64,000 bases of DNA from Odobenus rosmarus divergens (taxonomy: Eukaryota > Chordata > Mammalia > Carnivora > Odobenidae): positions 947,452-1,011,451 of the forward strand of contig NW_004450661.1 in NCBI RefSeq assembly GCF_000321225.1, read 5' to 3'. The notes beneath the pieces were generated by a model. It saw only the letters and a list, made by a program, of their open reading frames with translations. It had not been told where the DNA came from and searched no databases. Shown here piece by piece: positions 1-12,500 of the stretch (within the stretch, counting starts at the first letter, position 1; each line of letters starts with the position of its first letter). The position numbers and the translations under genes are program-made.

Positions 1-29
1 TGAGAAAGGATTTTAGAGATAATGTAGTC

Positions 30-150
30 TAAGTTTTCTTATTTCACCAATGAGGAAACTGAGTGTTAGAGAGGTCAAGTGACTTGCCCAAAGTCACATT
101 GCTAGTTAGAGGCAGAACTGGAACTAAAATCCAGACCTCCTTATTTTAGT
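30..150 (-). repeat. MIR SINE fragment
   Basis: The core GAGGAAACTGAG, followed by AAGTGACTTGCCCAAAGTCAC, is the reverse complement of the conserved MIR core. It is an ancient mammalian SINE inside the TRAF3IP3 intron. Confidence 0.85.
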
Positions 151-159
151 CCATTCATT

Positions 160-400
160 CCACAAATATTCATAGATCATGTTCTTTGCATTGAGCCCTG
201 GAAATCATGAGATTAATTACTCAGGGTTCCTGCTTTTAGAGAGCTTGTGGTTTTGTCAGGGAGACCGATGCCTAAACAATGCAGAGATATGAGAAATGAA
301 ATAAGAGAAATGTTTTCAGGATATAATAGTACCCAAGAAGGAAGGAATGACTCCAGAGAAGAGGTGAACCAGGGAAATATTTATAATTACACAATTATTC
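160..400 (-). repeat. L2 LINE fragment (probable)
   Basis: The sequence has the layout of an inverted L2 3' end: ATTCATTCCACAAATATT, then a degraded copy of the 'gagccctgg...' segment. It is old and diverged. Confidence 0.5.
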
Positions 401-1062
401 TCCAGACTAATATGGGAGCAGGAACTATATTCTAGGGTGGGGATACAGCACAGGCAAAGACCTAGAGGCGTGATATAGTCTAACAAAATGGGTTTCCAAC
501 TTTTTAATCTCAACTGCTTCATCCTCTTAAAAAAGTTTATTGAAAACGCCAAAGAACTTTTTATATTTACCGCATTAGGATTTACCATATTAGAAACGAA
601 AACGGGAATCTTAAAATGTGTATGAATTTTAAAATAACAATAGTAAACCCATTACACATGAACCTAAATTACATATTTTTATGAAAAATAAGTCTATTTT
701 TCCAAAAAAATAGTGAGGGGTGTAGCACTCTTTTACACTATGGCAAATCTTTCTAAAGTCTGAACAGAAGACAGCTAGATTCTCATATTTCCATCCGTTG
801 TAATACATTGTTTTGGTTGAAGGGTATGAAGGAAAATCCAGCCTCACACAGATACATAGCTGGGAAAGGAAAGGCCTCATAGAACTTGTGAAAGGGCCTC
901 AGGGACTCCCAGGGGTCCTCGGACCCCACGGTGAAGCCCCCTAAACTGTGCTATTCAGGCAGCTATTGCCACTGGAGCAAAGAGCACCCCGTACAAAGAG
1001 AACACACAACCTCGCAGGCCTTCATGAACATCTAATCCTGCAGTATAGATGGCTTGTATTTA

Positions 1063-1301
1063 TTTATTTTTTTTATTTTTTTTTAACACTCACATCTAAG
1101 TAAGATTTTCTTTTTTTTTTTTTAAATATTTTATTTATTTATTTATTTGAGAGAGAGAGAGCATGAGAGGGGAAAGGGTCAGAGGGAGAAGCAGACTCCC
1201 TGCTGAGCAGGGAGCCCATCGTGGGACTCGATCCCGGGACTCCAGGATCATGACCTGAGCCGAAGGCAGTCGCTTAACCAACTGAGCCACCCAGGCGCCC
1301 C
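1063..1301 (-). mobile_element. CAN-SINE (SINEC), antisense to TRAF3IP3
   Basis: The element reads from a poly-T start through GAGCCACCCAGGCGCCCC, the inverted tRNA-derived head. It is flanked by an exact 17-bp target-site duplication, TAGATGGCTTGTATTTA, at 1046-1062 and 1302-1318. The perfect duplication suggests a relatively recent insertion. Confidence 0.95.
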
Positions 1302-1554
1302 TAGATGGCTTGTATTTAGACAGAGAGATGGGCTGGGAGGGTGTGGAACAAGACCAAGAAGTTTATGGTGATGTAGAAGAGACTTCCTCAGCTCAGTCTT
1401 CCTTCCTCACATGTCATTGTACTGGGATTCAGTGTCTATGTTCAGGGCTCCTGATTGTCAAGGAAGTTGTTTTCATCAGCAGAGCAGGAGCCTGGGACAG
1501 ACAGCTGTGCATGCCAGGTGGTTTCCGGTGCTGAACTAATTTGAGATCATCTCA

Positions 1555-1960
1555 CTCATTTATTCAGCAGACATTTGATAAGTTTCAGCTATGTGTGGAG
1601 CCCCGTGCTACAGGGGCAAAAAGAAGTAGGGCTCTTGCTCTTGAGGAGCTCACATATCAACCAGGAAGAGAGAGACATGTAGTAAATAACCCGCATGCAG
1701 CATGATAAAACTGTAACAGTGGTTTCTAAAATGGGACGCAGAGGAAAGAGAAGGAAACAATTATTCTGCCTGAAGTGGAACGGGGTAGGCTCCAAAGAAG
1801 AGGGACCACTTGAGCTGGGTTGGGAAGGATGCGTCATTTACCAGTTACAGTGGTAGGAATGATGAGGGGGAAGAAAAAACAGAAAGAAAAGGGTGTTTAA
1901 GGTAAAGGAATCAGAATGATTACAGGCCTCTGTGTCACGAACAATTGGGTGTAGCAGAGT
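1555..1960 (-). repeat. L2 LINE fragment
   Basis: An inverted L2 3' region: TTTATTCAGCAGACATTTG, then a 'ctcttgaggagctcacat' segment and a 'gtaataaat' tail. It is diverged. Confidence 0.65.
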
Positions 1961-4919
1961 ATGACTGAAATGAAGCGATTGTGGCAGAGGAGTTCCAAAA
2001 GTAAGATCAGGAAGGGTCTCTGGAATTATGAAGCTTAAACTTGTTCTGTTGGACAGGGGATCTCAAACTTAAGTAACATAGAGACTCTTTCCTAAATGAA
2101 AGGCATATATATCACAGATCCATGAGAATACATGCTATCCCCAGAAACACTGCTCCAGGCAATCAGCAGGGGAGCAATGGGAGGATACTGTATTTGGGTT
2201 TGAAGTCGTATACTTAGCAACGTTTGGCCCATCCTCCCAAGGAGCTCCGTCAATAGCGCTCTGGCAGCACGCACGCTAAAACAGTTGCGGAAGTGAGTCA
2301 AGAATGAATGATCACATCTGTGTTTTGAAATTATCTCCGACAACAATGAGGACAGTGGCTCTGGGTGGGTGTGTAAGTGGCCTGTGGTAACATCCCAGGT
2401 AAGGCACACTCAGGGCTCACGTCATGGCAAGCTTGGCGGGAATGGGAGACATTTCCAAGGTCACCTCTGAAGACAGTTTGACTCCACAATGCCCACGCGA
2501 GCGGAAGTCCCTCTGGTTGTGGTTTTCTCCCTCCCTTCTTCCCGCCCCTCCCTATACTCACCCTTCTTTTCTTCCTCCTCCCCACCAACCCCCCAGCTTC
2601 CTGTTTTTCACAAAAATAGTCAGATTTTTCAGTTAAGAGTTCTTGCTTCCCCCAAAACAAAATTATCCAACCCTCCACCCCTGCCATGGAAGCCTCAACT
2701 TCAATGGAAGGACAGCCCCAGACTGTGGTATTGGGAAAACTAATTGGAAGAATGTGACCAAAACAGGGACTGACATTCAGCCCAGTTCAGGCCTTTATTT
2801 TTTCCATTTGGCCCCTGTGATTCGAATCTCTAACTTCACATGCAGGAAAGCTCACCACAAACTCTGTGAGAACCCCAAGAATGAGCTCCCTCCATTGCCT
2901 CCACCTCAAAGCTGACTCTGGGCCTATTGGAGGGGATGGCGCCTGGGGCACTGCTGAGACTCCAGGGCTGGGTCCAACCTTCAGAGCAGAAACAAGTCGG
3001 GCAGTAGTGAAAGCAAGCTGTCAGTGTTGGGCAATACAAAACAGGAGCAGAGCACACTCGGGTTTTAAGTTCTGCAAAGTGGAAACGAGATCTTGAGATG
3101 ACAACACAGCGGGGGATTGGCTGCGAGCCCTAAGCAACCTCTGCTAGAGCAGAGATGAGCTGTGGGCTGGCGCTTATGGGGTGAGGTGATAGTGTTTCTG
3201 GAGAACAGATCAGAGGCTGGGGAAAGCCAAGCAGAAGCCGGAGGTGAAGCCCTCAGACCAGCACCAGGTGTGTATGGCCTCCATCTTGCTCCCTTTTCCA
3301 ACCGGGGGTACTGTGCCCTCTGAGCCCTGGGCTCCTGGGGGTCAAATGCCAAAAAAAAGGTCCACAGTAGGCTTGTAAAGAGTGCTTCTTCCCACATACT
3401 GTACCACTGGGCTTAATGGGGGCTGGGGCTCAGACCAGGAAACTACATGCCCCATTTGCAACAACTTGGCTACAATTTTCTTCCCTGCCTCAGGGAGTCT
3501 GGGAAGGTGGAGCTGTGGACAAGAGATTTTTTTCAAGCCCCAGACTTGGGTGGTCCTTCATCCCCACTGAAGGGGCTCTCCTGAACTGTCTTCTATTGCC
3601 TCATGAATGGAAAAGTAATCTGGGGTACAGCTAAAATACAAAAACACTTGGGAGAGGCAAAATATTGGATTAAAACCACAATAAGGAAGGAGAAAGGAGC
3701 TACCCAAAAAGGGTAGGAGACAGGGGAAAAATGTAAGGATATTGCTTTGGGCTTGTCTGTTTTCTTCTCAAACTACAGCAAGATAAACCTTAAACTCAGT
3801 GGGTTTGATTACATTCTGCCATAGCAAGAGTTTAGGCACAAGGAAAATGCAGAGATCTGAACCAGGAAATGGGGGTGCAGAAGGAGTTGATTTCAGGACC
3901 CATGGATTAATAGTGAATAGGCCACTCAGGGGAATGCAGCTCTTTTACCAGTTAGTCCAAAACCCAGAACAATGAAAGTCTTTGTCCATCTCTTTTATCT
4001 GTCCCAAAGCCCTGGGGCTACTGGAGATGCCAAATCCTGGACTCTCAGCTCTCACACGAGACATTATGAAAAACATTAATAGCAGGAGGCACTTTGAAAA
4101 ATTATTTTTGGCAAAGCTTTTTGCTTTTGCAAAGCCCAGCTGAGTAATACAGGAAGCAGAAAGGGTGGGGGCACCCCCTGGCTCCCAGGGTTAGAAGAAT
4201 CAGCCACACAAGATCAAAACAGGAGCTGTGAGATACCACTTCCTGCCTCCCCCAGGTGCCCTGAAACTCACTGAAGGGGACAGACCTCAAAACAGAGTTC
4301 CCTCCTCTACACCCAGGCCATTGTAGACCAGAAACATTATGAGGGTTCCAAACACCCAAGCCGCCTGACTGAAAGGGGATATGGCATCTCAGGCTTGGAG
4401 AGAAATGTAATATGTAAACCTCACAAGTGTCTCAAAGGGCCTGGTTGGAAAAAGCCAGAGAAAGGATATGAAAATCAGTTCTTGCTAGAGACCCACAGCC
4501 TTTCCTCTGGGAAACCGGCTCTCATTGATGGCACTCTCCCCTCTCCCCAACGCCCTCACATACACAACCTTAAGTCAGACTCAGGACTGGAAGAACAAAA
4601 CCCTGCCCTGGGAAAAAGGGAGACCACTACAGGTGGAGGAAAGAACAAAGCAGCAAGAAGGTTGTTAGCTACTCAGCTGAAAGACTGAAAAACTGAGAAA
4701 CAGATAAGGCTCCTCCAGCCTGCCTTTCTCCACCCTCACCCTTGAGATTACCGTCTTTCTTGGAATGTCCAAAATGGCATTAAACCGACCCTGCTTATGA
4801 ATACATAGAATGTGGCTTTCTGGGAAGCCCTTTTACCACCACTACCACTCCTCACACACACACACCCTGCCTTGATATCTCTCCTCCATTTCCTGCTTTC
4901 TTAAAGAATTTCTCATCTT

Positions 4920-5145
4920 TTTTTTTTAAGATTATTTACTTATTTATTTGAGAGAGAGAGAGAGTATGCGTGAAAGAGAGCACGAGCAGGGGGAGGGGGA
5001 GAGGCAGAGGGAGAAGCAGACTCCCCGCTGAGCAAGGAGCCCAAGGAGCAAGGAGCCCAATGCTGGGCTCGATCCCAGGACCCCGAGATCATGACATGAG
5101 TCGAATGGCAGATACTCAACCAACTGAGCCACCCAGGCGCCCCAC
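4920..5145 (-). mobile_element. CAN-SINE (SINEC), antisense to TRAF3IP3
   Basis: A poly-T start, a GAGA-rich linker and the inverted head GAGCCACCCAGGCGCCCC. The short duplication TCTCATCTT flanks it at 4911-4919 and 5146-5154. It contains a local repeat of the 'gagcaaggagccca' segment. Confidence 0.92.
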
Positions 5146-5468
5146 TCTCATCTTGAATCCAGTATGTGTGTGTGTGTTGAGGGAAGGTGGGGGAGGCAAG
5201 GAGGGGAAGTATTAGTTTGTTAGGGCTGCTATAACAAAATACCACAGTCTGGGTGGCTTAACCAAACAGAAATTTATTTTCTCACAATTCTGGAAGCTAG
5301 AAGTCTAAAATCAAGGTGTTGACAGGGTTGGTTTCTCCTGAGGCCTCTCTCCCTGGCTTATAGATGGCTGTCTTCTCCTTTGTCTTCACGTGGTGTTTTG
5401 TTCTCTTATGACACCAGTCACTTTGGATTAGAGCCCACCCTAATGACCTCATTTTAACTTAATTATCT

Positions 5469-5897
5469 TTTTTTTTTTTTTTTTTTAAGAGAGGGAAAGA
5501 GATGGGGCGCCTAGGTGGCTCAGTTGTTGGGCGTCTGCCTTCGGCTCAGGTCATGATCCCAGGGTCCTGGGATCGAGCCCCGCATCGGGATCCCTGCCCC
5601 GCGGGAGGCCTGGCTCTCCCTCTCCCACTCCCCCTGCTTGCGTTCCCTCTCTTGCTGTGTCTCTCTCTGTCAAATAAATAAATAAAATCTTTAAAAAAAG
5701 AAAAACAAGATTTAAAAAAAAAATAGAGAGGGAAAGAGAAAGAGCGGTGCCGGGGGCGGGGGAGAGAAAGAGAATCTCAAGCTGACTCCATGTTGAGCAG
5801 GGAGCCTGACACCGGGCTTGATTCCACATCCCTAAGATCATGACCTGAGCCAAAATCAAGAGCCGGACACTCAACAGACTGAGCCACCAGGTGCCCC
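5469..5897 (-). mobile_element. Older CAN-SINE, itself interrupted by a younger one
   Basis: A poly-T tract at about 5468 and a body from 5725 ending in GAGCCACCAGGTGCCCC form one inverted SINE. The 15-bp duplication TTAACTTAATTATCT at 5454-5468 and 5898-5912 shows it inserted into the MLT1 LTR. The body is interrupted at 5503 by a plus-strand SINE. Confidence 0.9.
5504..5724 (+). mobile_element. Young CAN-SINE nested in an older SINE
   Basis: Head GGGGCGCCTAGGTGGCTCAG, CT-rich linker and an AAATAAATAAAATC plus poly-A tail. An exact 15-bp duplication, AGAGAGGGAAAGAGA, lies at 5488-5502 and 5725-5739. This shows insertion into the GA-rich part of the older inverted SINE. Confidence 0.95.
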
Positions 5898-6472
5898 TTA
5901 ACTTAATTATCTCTTTAAAGACCTTATTTCCAAATACAGTCACATTCTGAGGTGCTGGGAGTTAGGATGTTAACATATAAACTTGAGGGGGAGAGGAATG
6001 GGGGGGACACAGTTCAGTCCATGACAGGGAAGGGAATGTGGAGACTCCTTTAGTCTTACTGGCCTATACTTTATAAGTAAAGGTCCATGTACAAAATTGA
6101 GAGGAGATGAGGAATATAGAAGTGCCTAGACAGACAAGGGAGAGAGGTAAGGAGGAAAGAAAAAGAGAGCTTAGAAGATTTCCTTCAAGTGAACTCCTAC
6201 TATGATATCCTGAACCACTGGACAGAGAACCTTGAGGTACAGAGAGGACTTGGGGCCAGTCTGATTCTTCCTTCTCCTATTCCAGAGAAAGAGGAAAAGA
6301 TCCTCTTCTACTCCTTTGTCATCTTTCCTCCTCCCTACCTCCTGAAAGAGTTCAGTTCCACAAACACGGCTTGAGCACAGACCATGTTCTAGGCAGTAAG
6401 CTGGAAAAACAGAAGAAAACTCCGCATGCTATATTTTGGCCCAAACTCATTAACTCATCCCATTTGCTCTAG

Positions 6473-6544
6473 GGCCAGCTTAATGAAGACAAATTGAAAG
6501 GCAAACTGAGATCTTTAGAAAACCAGCTGTACACCTGTACCCAG
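6473..6544 (+). CDS. TRAF3IP3: TRAF3IP3 coding exon (first in window)
   Basis: Acceptor TTTGCTCTAG and donor CAG|GTAAGC enclose 24 whole codons, GQLNEDKLKGKL to QLYTCTQ. This is the start of the coiled-coil region visible here. Phase 0 at both ends. Confidence 0.93.
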
Positions 6545-9500
6545 GTAAGCATTCTGGAAGACGCTTCCAGCCCAGAAATCTAGAATTGAAGGAGAATGCC
6601 TCAACCTTGGTCCTACTCTCTAGAAATGATACCTGATAGAGATGAACGCACCCATTCCTACTCACTTGGTTCTGGCTTTGCCATTTTCACTTTGGTCCCC
6701 AACCCACCCTCTTCTCCCTTTTTCCTGGTGGTCTTCCCTTTGCACCCTGAGAAGGAACCCCAGCATCAAGGACTTTGCCAGCTCCAGGGGAATTTAAGGA
6801 ATACCTGGAACTGTAGGGAGAGGCCCTAGTTAAAGATTCTCACCACCCAGACAGACCTTCATAGGTCCCAATCTTTGAACAGATAAATTGGATATTATAA
6901 TAAAGTCCTACAAAATGATTTCCATTCCGTGGGCAACTTTAGTCTAGTAGCAATCTCTGGGAGCAAGTAAAAAAGGCCATGACTCTTGGCTTTTCTATGG
7001 CCTTGTTATCCATCTTCAGTAAACTCTCGATTGGCTTGATCTTGAATTAAAATCAAGAGATAGAAAGAGATAGAAAGAAATCAGCTTTCACACTTGAGAA
7101 GTGATGGATTTCTGAAAGTGGTGAGATGTCAGATAAGAGAATGAGGTGAAGCATGTGGAGTTAGGGAGAGAAGATGGACCTGGCTGCACAGTTGAGGTCT
7201 TATAGGGGAACAGAGTTTATATACAGATTTGCTTATCCACAGCTTTTATTTTTTTAGTACGGCCTGTTTTAACTAAATAATGCCAACCATGCTCATAAAA
7301 TACCAACATATAATCCAGAATGCCAGTCTATTTATTTTCAGTGGGGGGTAAAGCTGGCCAGCATGAGTAAGTCCGCTAACTGGGATATACCCATGTATGA
7401 CCTCAGCCAGTAGCTCCTGGATCTGGCTTCTAATGAAAATTCCAAGAACATAAGACCCACTCACACTTAAATCCAAATTTTCAGATGATTCCAAAGCGAA
7501 ATGGAAATGATTTCATATTGATCCTTAGATGTGCATTATCTGCACTACTGTTTATTCAGTGGGATAACCCAGAGTTGACAGTAAAAGCTGCCTGCTTTCT
7601 CCAGAATCAAAGGGCAAAAAGATGAAAGGGATAGGGTAGGGAAGACCCTAAGTGAACTTGCAAAGCTGTTCTTTTCTTAATTCCTGAAGCCAAGACAATT
7701 TCTTTAAAGCAAATGTATGAATTTAAAAACATTGAGAGTACTGGAGATTGCTCAGATCTCTGAAGCTACAAAGATTTAAAAAAAAAAAAAAAAAAAAGCA
7801 TGCTCTTTACCCTGAAGGAGTTTACAATCCCATAAGGGACACAGATGAGTCAATAGAGTGGGAAGATAGAGACTTACAGAGGATACTATGTGAACACTAA
7901 GAAAAGCTACCTAATCCATAATGAGTTGGGGGATAGGGGTGACTGGTCAAGATTTATCAGAATTTATATGATCCTTGGACTGAACCTTGAGCATGAGTAG
8001 ACGTTAACCAGGTGAAAAGGGTAGGTGATGATGCTCTAGGCAGAAGCTATTTGGACAAAGGCAAAGGCCAAAATGCACAGTGCTTAGGGGATCTGCAAAC
8101 AGTTCAGCTTGGGTGGAAGTAGCATAGAATCAAAGTCTGAGCTTATAAGTAGGAGCCATGCCAAGGAATTTGGACCTGATCCTTAGTCACTGAGAGATTT
8201 AAACAGGGAGTGACATGATCAGATTTACATTTCAGAAAGTACCCTCTAGCTTCAAGGCTTGAAGATAGAGAAAATATTGCATTGACCCATATAATAGGAT
8301 TATTGGAGTCTGAACTAAGGAGATAACAGGAAGTATGGAGAAGAGACAGATATGAGTTGTTAAAGAGGTTGATTTGACAACGCTCCATGAACAACTGATT
8401 AGTAGGAGAAAGTGAGAGAAATCAAGGATGACTCCCTGGTCTCTGGCTTGGGAGACTGAGTGGGTGATGATGCTGGTCACTGAGATGAGAAGCCCGGGTG
8501 AAAGGAACAGGTTGAGAAAGATGACTTGGCTTTGGAAATGTTGAATTTGAAGTGACCTTGGAAGGCCTGGGGCATGCCCAATATGCCTAGAGCACTGTGT
8601 TAACCCCGCCTACCTCCCTCATCACCTGGGACCCTCTCCCTCCCCACCTCGAGCCTGGAAGAAGATCCACCAGATTACTGGTATCTCTGCTCTGGGGGCA
8701 AGGAGAAAACTCTTTTCCTTTCTGTATCCCAGCTCAGGGGTTGGGACACAGAAGCTCAATATGTGTTTGTTGAATTGCATCAAATTTACAGAAATACTCA
8801 CCTTGGGGAATGAAAAAGGTGTTATTGGAGATGGAAGACCAGAAAAACAGCTATGAGCAGAAGGCCAAGGAGTCACTGCAGAAAGTGCTGGAGGAGAAAA
8901 TGAGCACGGAGCAGCAACTGCAGAGCACACAGGTGCAGGGAGGCTGCGTAATCCTTGGGGCTGGGACCCCGGGGTGGCTTTGGGCAGCATGGGAGCCAGC
9001 TGCACAACTCTCTGGAACTCCCAAGGCACCCTCCTCTTGTCTGACCACCCCCTCAGCGGTCCCTGGCTCTGGCCGAGCAGAAGTGTGAAGAGTGGAGGAG
9101 CCAGTACAAAGCTCTGAAGGAGGACTGGAGGAAACTGGGAACCCAGCATAGAGAGCTGGAGAGCCAACTCCATGTGCTTCAGTCCAAACTGCAGGTACCA
9201 GGCCCCGGGGTGGCGACATGGGGAGAGAAGGCAGGGCTTATGGGGTGGGGACAGTGACAGCAGTGAGGACAGAAACTGCCACTGGGATGGGGATTCCAAA
9301 GGCAGCCTGAGAGCATGTGGCTTTCAGTTCCTCACTTACTGCCCACTTTGTACCTAACTCACTGTTTGGGCCCTGAAATCTAATTGTGAGTTCAGCAGGG
9401 ATGTCTCATGCAAATGAACTAAGTGTTCACCAAACGACACCATCCACATGCAAAGGGCTGGACTGGAATATTCATCAGCCTACTGTCATACTCCAACCCA

Positions 9501-12500
9501 CTCTCTGCACCCCAACCCAGCAGAGCATTCAGCTCAGAAATGCCCACGACTGGCATGGAACAAGCATCACTTAGAGGTTGAATATTGACTAACATCCTGC
9601 CAATGTGATTTTTAAGCAATTAATGTAGACCCTTGGCATTCTCAAGGGTTCCATCATTTCCAACTGGTGTTACCTTGTCAAAGCTAACTAATCTCCTAAG
9701 CCTCAGTTTCCCCATCTCCAAAAGGAGGCTAATAGTAGTACCTACATCATAGGATTGTTGTAGGATTGAGGTAATCCATTACAAAGCTCGTAGCACAATG
9801 CCTGGCACAGATAAGCCTCCCATACATATTAGCTATTTCTCTTCACAGATTTTACTTACTTGGTTTGAAATTTTGAGGACCCACATCAAAAATTTACCTC
9901 TATCATTTTCCTGAAGCAAGAACCTGAGTAGCCAAATTAATAGGCTAGCACATGTGAGTCTTATCAAAGGAGTGAACCCAGCTGACCCGTACAATACAGC
10001 CACATGCTCTCATGAAGGCCTTTTTCTTTTGAACCTTAATTTTTTGAGAAAAATGACCCTACCAAAGGAAAAAAAAAAAACTGACAGTGTTAGAACAAGA
10101 AGTAAAGACAATGTGAAGACTCCTAAAAAAGTGATGGTTTGGTATTCTTTAATTTGGGCCTGACTCAAATGAGTCCGTTGTGAAATATCAAAAAGTCTAA
10201 CGCATTAAATGTGAGGAATAGAACAGAGGGAAGAAACAAAAAATCCCAGTGTTTCAATTTCCCTAATACTCCTTCTAGCTCTAAAATTCTAGCCTTCCTC
10301 TTCCATGGGATCTGTTCCCAACCTCCGCCCCAGCACTGACCTGCTTCTGTGTTGGGCCCCCCTCCTTACAGGGAGCAGACAGTAGAGACCTACAGATGAA
10401 CCAGGCTCTGCGACTTCTGGAGAATGAGCACCAGGAACTGCAGGCCAAGATTGAACACCTGCAGGGGGACAGAGACCTGTACAGCTTGGATACCCAGCAC
10501 CTACAAGGTACTCTTCTCCTCCTGGGAGGCCTCTGGCTGAGCAAGCCGAGAAAGGAAGCTGGGTGGAGGAGAAGGCCTCAGTCTTTGGTTGGGTTTGTGA
10601 TTTCATTTTACCTCGAGGGAAAGGCAGGGCTGCTTTAATCATCCAAGCCTGAAGAGGAATTGTGCTGCGCTAGCAGTTCTGGTAGTGTTGGCTTGCTTTT
10701 CCAGCCAGTCCCTCTGAGCCAGGTCACGGCTCCCACTTGTCACACGTGGCAAGGCTGCATTTCTAATCTGGAAGGGAAATATCAGTTGAAACAGAAGGCA
10801 CAGGGAAGGTGTCCCATCACAGCCTCTGTGTCAGCCGAGATGACCAAATCATGGGCAAATACAACTCTTGATTCAACCTGATATTGAGGCCGATGACATC
10901 CCAGGTACTTGGGATCTGGTTTACCGCTCCAGATCAGGCACGAAGGGAAGAGAGAGGAACTTCCACTTGGCACACATCAGAGGCCATAGACGAGATAGCA
11001 CCTACTACTAACTCCCCTTCTCGGGTGTCGGGTTCATTTAGTCTTAGGTTCGTCTATTTCAGCTTGCATTATTTCATTTTCAGATCAACTTAAGAGGTCA
11101 GAGGAAGAGAAACTCGCCCTAGTGGCCAAAGTACAGCAGCTGCAGAGTAAGTTCCCTTCTAGATTCTCAGAAGTAGCACAGCTGGCTCTTTGGTGTTCCT
11201 GGGGCTTATGCCCCACAAAAGGCATCCAAAGGGGGGGTCTGGGGCCTGGTCTTTGATATCCTCTACCTCTGCATGTTTTCAGACCTTCTTGGAAAGTGAG
11301 GTCATTTACACAGCTCTTCACAAGTTAATATTAGCCTTTTTTTTTTTCTACTTCTCTCCTTCCATGCCAATGACAACCACCCAAATTTCCCCCAGAACTG
11401 CCATTTCCCCCAGGTTTTCAGATTTTAAAAAAACATTGGGTTTCCTAAGGCAGTTATTTTATATATTGACATTCATTACATACATATGTCCTATAGACTT
11501 CTGTCTTTAGGAATGGTTCAGAAAATCAGCTCACACTACATATGCCTCAGTCCACTTCAAAACTACCTGTTGAGGCCAAAGAGGAAAAAGGGACTTTTCA
11601 TTAAAAAGTAGGCAATTGCCTACTAGGAGAACCTGATTTGATTAATAGCTCTGCTGGGTGCCCACCACCTTAAACTCTGACACCTCAACAAGAGAAGTTT
11701 CGTGCAATGAATATTAAGAGTAAGGCAGCCACCAGCAGACTATGAGCACCTATAGGGCAGGAGCTGAATGGGCAAGGAGTCACTTCAAAAATGGTGCTTT
11801 TATTTATTCCCATACCAAGTGCCAGGCACTTTAGATATACACACTGAGGATACAGTGCTGAACAGAACTGACACAGCTCCTTCCCTAATGAAGCTTACAT
11901 TCTAAGTTAGCTCTACAATAAAGTATGGAGCTTCTATGAACAATTAAGTATGTGTCAGATAGTAATAACTGCCATGGAGAAAAATAAAGCAGGTTAAAGG
12001 GAAAACAGTTGCTATTTCATACAGGGTCATCTGGGGAAGTCTTTCTTCTAAGGTAACGGTTAAGCAGAGACTTAAAGGTAAAGACACGGTAGGAAGAGAT
12101 ACAAGGACCATGTAGTCATTAACAAAATACCACATACTGGGTGACTTAAAAAACAGAAATTTATTTTGTTCTGGAGGATACAAGTCCAAGGTCAAGGTGT
12201 GGGCAGGGCTGATTCCTTCTGAGGGTTCTGAAGACAGGATGTGTTCCAGGCCACTTTCCTTGGCTTGTAGATAGCTTTCTTCTCCCTATGTTTCTTCAGA
12301 TGTCTTCTATTTAGTTCTGTGTTGAAATTTCCCCTTCTTATAAGGACACCAGTCGTATGAGATTAGGGCCCACTCTAATGTTCTAAAATACTTGATTACC
12401 TCTGTAAAGAACCTATCTTCAAATAAGGTCACATTCTGAGGTACTAGGGGTTAGGACTTCCTATGAGTTTGGGGGGGAGGGACACAATTCAACCAATAAC

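Larger units (their letters stand above)
5207..6025 (-). mobile_element. MLT1-type ERVL-MaLR LTR, split by SINEs
   Basis: The left part runs from TTAGTTTGTTAGGGCTGCTAT to the CATTTTAACTTAATTATC segment at 5468. The right part resumes at 5898 with TTAACTTAATTATCTCTTTA and runs to the terminal CAGTCCATGACA. Both match the inverted MLT1A-like solo LTR. It is a long-dead endogenous retroviral LTR with no coding content. Two SINEs interrupt it. Confidence 0.85.
1..6472 (+). other. TRAF3IP3: TRAF3IP3 intron (no exon recognised)
   Basis: This stretch precedes the first recognisable TRAF3IP3 exon in the window. I looked for the exon that should encode the residues just before the coiled coil and saw none, so the first roughly 234 codons are inferred to lie upstream of the window. 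The stretch holds MIR and L2 fragments, SINEs, one MLT1-type LTR and a CT-rich tract near 2515-2600. From about 2000 to 4900 it is mostly unique sequence in which I recognise nothing. Confidence 0.7.

Noticed and set aside
5551..5943. 130-codon minus-strand frame
   Set aside because: A translation of nested SINE and LTR sequence. Similar frames recur at most SINEs in the window and are not genes.
8622..9299. 225-codon open frame on the minus strand
   Set aside because: It lies antisense across two verified TRAF3IP3 exons; it is open because of their codon bias and has no splice or promoter support.
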